A stretch of 64,000 nucleotides of DNA from Micromonospora terminaliae (lineage in GTDB: Bacteria; Actinomycetota; Actinomycetes; Mycobacteriales; Micromonosporaceae). The position numbers were made by a program, and so were the translations under genes. How positions within the stretch are numbered: the stretch's first letter is position 1; each line of letters begins with the position of its first letter. Below the pieces are notes generated by a model that had not been told where the DNA came from, made no database searches, and saw nothing but the letters and a program-made list of their open reading frames with translations. The stretch spans positions 5,722,001 to 5,786,000 of the forward strand of contig NZ_CP045309.1 in the NCBI RefSeq assembly GCF_009671205.1, given 5' to 3'. This document shows positions 61,095 through 64,000 of the stretch, one piece after another.

Positions 61095-62572
61095 CGCATG
61101 CCGCCGGTGATGCGGGCGGCCGCGAGCTTGCCGCTGATGAGGACCATCGGCACGCCCACGCCGGGCTGGGTGCCGGAGCCCACGAAGACCACGTTGCCCA
61201 GCGTGCGGTGCAGGTTCGGCGGGCGGAACGGGCCGGTCTGGAAGAGGCTGTGCGCCGCGGCGAACGGGGTGCCGGCGGCCATGCCCTGCGCCGCCCAGTC
61301 GGCTGGGGTCACGGCGCGCAGCACCTCGATGCCGTCGCCGAAGCCGACGTAGCCCCGCTCCTCGAGCGTCGCCACGAGCTGGTCGGCGTAGCGGCGGGTC
61401 AGGTCACCCGGCCAGTGCAGGGGTGCCCGGTCGAGGTTGGGCACCGGGGCGAGCACGTAGTAGGTGTGCCTCCCCGCCGGGGCCACCGACGGGTCGGTGC
61501 GGCTCGGGTTCGTCACCAGCAGCGACGGGTCGCTCATCAGCTCGCCGCGCCGGATCACCTCGTCGAACGTGCCCTTCCAGGACCGCCCGAAGTGGATGTT
61601 GTGGTGGGCGATCCGGCGGTAGCCCTGCGTCGATCCGACGTGCAGCACCACGCAGGAGGGCGAGTAGGTGAGCTTGCGCTGCCGGCTCGGCGGCAGCAGG
61701 TCCCGGTAGGCGACCGGCAGGTCGGGGTTGAGCACCACGGCGTCCGCCGGGACGAACTCGCCGTCGGCGGTGACGACGCCGGTGGCCCGGCCGTGCGCCG
61801 TCTCCACCCGGGTCACCGTGGTGCCGTACCGGATCTGCACGCCGTGCTTCTCGGCCGCGCCGGCCATCCCGCGCGAGACCGCGTGGATGCCGCCGCGCGG
61901 GAAGCACACCCCGGCCACCGAGTCGAGGTACGCGATGACCGCGTAGATGGCCAGCGCGTCGTGCGGCGCGAGGCCGGCGTACATGGCCTGGAAGGAGAAG
62001 ATCCGCTGGGTACGCGGGTCGCGGAAGAACTGGTTGATCTTGGTCTGGAGTCGCCGGAACGCACCGTTGGCCAGCAGTTTGAGCAGGTTGCCGGTGATCA
62101 GGTCGGTCGGCGCGTCCAGGTTCCGCTCGATGAAGTCCGCCCGCTCCCAGCGCCACAGGTCCCGCGCGAAGTCGACGAAGCGCAGGTAGCCGTCGGCCTC
62201 GCGGGGCCCGCACACCCGGGCGATCTCGGCCGCCATCCGGGTGGTGTCGCTGATGACGTCCAGCGTCGACCCGTCCGGGTAGTACGCCCGGTAGGCCGGG
62301 TCGAGCGGGGTCAGGTCGAGCCAGTCGCTCAGCTCCTCGCCGACCGCGCCGAGCGCCTCGGCGATCAGGTCGGGCATGGTGAGCACGGTCGGGCCGGTGT
62401 CGAACTCGTAGCCGTCGACGCCGAGCCGGCCGGCGCGCCCGCCCGGCACGGGCTCGCGTTCCAGCACGGTCACCTGCCGGCCGCTGCCGGCGAGGTGCAG
62501 CGCGCAGGCCAGCCCGCCCAGCCCGGCGCCGACGACCACCACGCGGTCGGTACGCCCGCTCACGGTCCGCAT
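61091..62572 (-). CDS. crtI: Phytoene desaturase
   Basis: 493 residues from the ATG at 62572, which has AGGAGGG six bases upstream; a frame extending to 62605 lacks such a site. FAD enzyme that desaturates phytoene toward lycopene. VVVVGAGLGGLACALHLAGSGRQVTVLEREPVPGGRAG is the dinucleotide loop, and the C-terminal carotenoid signature region is GNVVFVGSGTQPGVGVPMVLISGKLAA. Number of desaturation steps cannot be told. Confidence 0.95.
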   Translation of the reverse strand: MRTVSGRTDRVVVVGAGLGGLACALHLAGSGRQVTVLEREPVPGGRAGRLGVDGYEFDTGPTVLTMPDLIAEALGAVGEELSDWLDLTPLDPAYRAYYPDGSTLDVISDTTRMAAEIARVCGPREADGYLRFVDFARDLWRWERADFIERNLDAPTDLITGNLLKLLANGAFRRLQTKINQFFRDPRTQRIFSFQAMYAGLAPHDALAIYAVIAYLDSVAGVCFPRGGIHAVSRGMAGAAEKHGVQIRYGTTVTRVETAHGRATGVVTADGEFVPADAVVLNPDLPVAYRDLLPPSRQRKLTYSPSCVVLHVGSTQGYRRIAHHNIHFGRSWKGTFDEVIRRGELMSDPSLLVTNPSRTDPSVAPAGRHTYYVLAPVPNLDRAPLHWPGDLTRRYADQLVATLEERGYVGFGDGIEVLRAVTPADWAAQGMAAGTPFAAAHSLFQTGPFRPPNLHRTLGNVVFVGSGTQPGVGVPMVLISGKLAAARITGGMR

Positions 62573-62601
62573 TCCGGCCCTCCTGTTCACGAAGTTGCCC
62601 A

Positions 62602-63759
62602 TCATGCCCGCCGCGTCGTGGCGGCGGTGGCCAGGCCGGTCAGCGCGGTCCGCGCGGTGCCCTCGATGGGCGCGCCGTCCAGCGCCACCTGTGCCTCGGT
62701 CACCCGCTCGGCGATCATCCGTTCCACCCGGGCCGCCGCCCCGGTGTCGCGGACCAGGTCAGCAAGCCGCGCCACCTCGCCGGCCCCGGTCACCGTGCCG
62801 GCCCGTTCCAGGGCGCGGCGCTGGGCCGGAGTGGCGAGCTGCCGGGCCAGCATCAGCAGCACGGTGGGCTTGCCGGTCCGCAGGTCGTCACCGGCCGGCT
62901 TGCCGGTGGTGGCCGGGTCGCCGTAGACACCGAGCAGGTCGTCGCGCAGCTGGAACGCCTCGCCGACGGCCAGCCCGTAGCGGGTGTAGGCGGCGATCAG
63001 CGGCGTGTCCGCCTCGGCGCCGGCCAGGGCGGCACCGAAGAGCAGTGGCCGCTGGACGGTGTAGCCGGCCGTCTTGTAGCGGGCCACCCGCAGCGCCCGG
63101 TCGACCGACCAGTTCGCCGCGTCGTGCTCGCCGAGCACGTCGAGGAACTGCCCGGCGACGGTCTCCACCCGCATCTGGTCGTAGCAACGGCGCACGTCGA
63201 GCAGCCGGGCCGGCGGCACGGCGGCGTGTGCCATCAGCCGGTCGGCCCAGACCAGGCAGAGGTCGCCGATGAGCACAGCGACGGCCTCGCCGTAGCGCTC
63301 CGGGTCGCCGGTGTGCCCGGCCGACCGGTGCCGCGCGGCGGCGGCCCGGTGCGCGGTGGGGCGGCCGCGCCGGGTGTCGGAGGCGTCCATCACGTCGTCG
63401 TGCACCAGCGCGAAGGTGTGCAGCAGTTCGAGCGCGGCGAGTGCCGGCAGCACCGACGGCAGCGGCGCGTCGACGCCCACGACACCGCGCCAGCCCCAGT
63501 ACGCGAAGGTCGGCCGGACCCGCTTGCCGGGGGCCAGCGCGCAGTCGCGGGCCGTCTCGGCGAACCCGCCCATCGCCGCGTCGATCTCGGCGAGCGCCTC
63601 GACCTCGGTGGCCAGGAACGCGGCCAGGGTCTCGTCGACCGCCGTGACCAGGTCGTTGGTGAATGCGGCCAGGACGTCACGGACCGGATCGTCGGTCTCC
63701 CCGGTCTGCGCCGGCGCGACGAAGCGGGGCGGACTAGAGGCAACTGCGTCGTTGGCCAT
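62602..63759 (-). CDS. crtE: Polyprenyl (geranylgeranyl) diphosphate synthase
   Basis: 385 residues. LVHDDVMDASDTRRGRPT is the first Asp-rich motif and FQLRDDLLGVYGDPATTGKPAGDDLRTGKPT the second. Context with crtI, crtB and idi indicates GGPP as product for carotenoids. The N-terminal 40 residues are an extra flexible segment. Divergent from crtB. Confidence 0.93.
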   Translation of the reverse strand: MANDAVASSPPRFVAPAQTGETDDPVRDVLAAFTNDLVTAVDETLAAFLATEVEALAEIDAAMGGFAETARDCALAPGKRVRPTFAYWGWRGVVGVDAPLPSVLPALAALELLHTFALVHDDVMDASDTRRGRPTAHRAAAARHRSAGHTGDPERYGEAVAVLIGDLCLVWADRLMAHAAVPPARLLDVRRCYDQMRVETVAGQFLDVLGEHDAANWSVDRALRVARYKTAGYTVQRPLLFGAALAGAEADTPLIAAYTRYGLAVGEAFQLRDDLLGVYGDPATTGKPAGDDLRTGKPTVLLMLARQLATPAQRRALERAGTVTGAGEVARLADLVRDTGAAARVERMIAERVTEAQVALDGAPIEGTARTALTGLATAATTRRA

Positions 63760-63788
63760 GCGGGCGAGCGTACCCTAGAGTGCGAGTT

Positions 63789-63808
63789 GCGTCGATTGCT
63801 GCGTCGAA
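63789..63808. promoter_or_regulatory. Direct repeats in the crtE/crtB divergent promoter region
   Basis: GCGTCGAT (63789) and GCGTCGAA (63801) with a 12-bp period, in the 64-base gap between divergent crtE and crtB. A candidate site for the CarH/LitR-type regulator; no comparable repeat was found elsewhere in the cluster. Confidence 0.4.
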
Positions 63809-63823
63809 TCCGAGGGAGGGCCG

Positions 63824-64000
63824 GTGGACACGGATCTCACCGCTGCCTACGAGCGCTGTCGGGAGCTGCACCGACGCCACGGCCGCACCTACTATCTCGC
63901 CACCCGGCTGCTGCCCGCCTGGAAACGGCGACACGTGCACGCCCTTTACGGCTTCACGCGCTACGCCGACGAGATCGTCGACCGCACCGAGGAGCTTCCT
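63824..64000 (+). CDS. crtB: Phytoene/squalene synthase, N-terminal part
   Basis: Runs off the window after 59 codons. The GTG follows [54 protein letters not shown] matches the start of the phytoene synthase family, with the first Asp-rich motif DEIVD. Condenses two GGPP to phytoene. Confidence 0.9.
   Translation, partial: MDTDLTAAYERCRELHRRHGRTYYLATRLLPAWKRRHVHALYGFTRYADEIVDRTEELP

Overview
The window is high-GC actinobacterial chromosome with many GTG and TTG starts. Gene order and content suggest the family Micromonosporaceae, most likely Micromonospora or a close relative: fba / DUF3151 / purA, then the long purine block, then purF-purM-DUF3073-vdh-hypothetical-bldC as I know it from Streptomyces coelicolor, then a CarH/LitR-type regulator beside carotenoid genes. 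Genus is an inference; no rRNA is present.

Layout. 0-8 kb: aldolase, LOG-type Rossmann protein, DUF3151, a Pro-rich ParA-like ATPase, a Cys-rich kinase-like protein and purA. 8.1-9.3 kb: an AbiEi/DUF559-type gene flanked by two copies of a 60-bp palindrome. 9.3-10.6 kb: purD. 10.6-12 and 24.7-26.7 kb: two paralogous SigE-type sigma factor / membrane partner pairs that share a promoter motif. 12-16 kb and 20.8-24.7 kb: lipid genes (acyl-CoA ligase, acyl-CoA dehydrogenase, SCP2, and an htdX-fabG4-fadA2-like set), apparently tied together by one TetR palindrome. 16.8-20.7 kb: a tightly overlapping four-gene operon (Nudix regulator, J-domain pseudokinase, VWA protein, PurA paralogue) whose last gene carries a single-base frameshift.

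26.7-32 kb: a secreted beta-helix/PKD/trefoil protein, purB, a YbjQ protein and a secreted trypsin. 32.3-42.4 kb: purS-purQ-purL, comB-like, a membrane protein with a GYD-rich tail, a small sterol-carrier protein, purF and purM. 42.5-43.9 kb: a radical SAM maturase and its RiPP precursor, set between purM and DUF3073. 44-47 kb: vdh, hypothetical, bldC. 47-56 kb: mixed metabolic and hypothetical genes, including an ABC binding protein whose domains look circularly permuted. 56.2-58.5 kb: a third copy of the palindrome, small membrane genes and an integrase remnant, next to a tRNA Glu-Asp-Phe cluster. 58.6-64 kb: polysaccharide deacetylase and a carotenoid cluster (carH-like, idi, crtI, crtE, and the start of crtB).

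The purine genes purA, D, B, S, Q, L, F and M lie within 36 kb; purC is not seen here. Three features are the best candidates for undescribed biology: the four-gene Nudix/pseudokinase/VWA/PurA-like operon; a roughly 60-bp intercistronic repeat that starts on the upstream stop codon and ends on the downstream start codon (three copies); and the 60-bp palindromes flanking the AbiEi/DUF559 gene.
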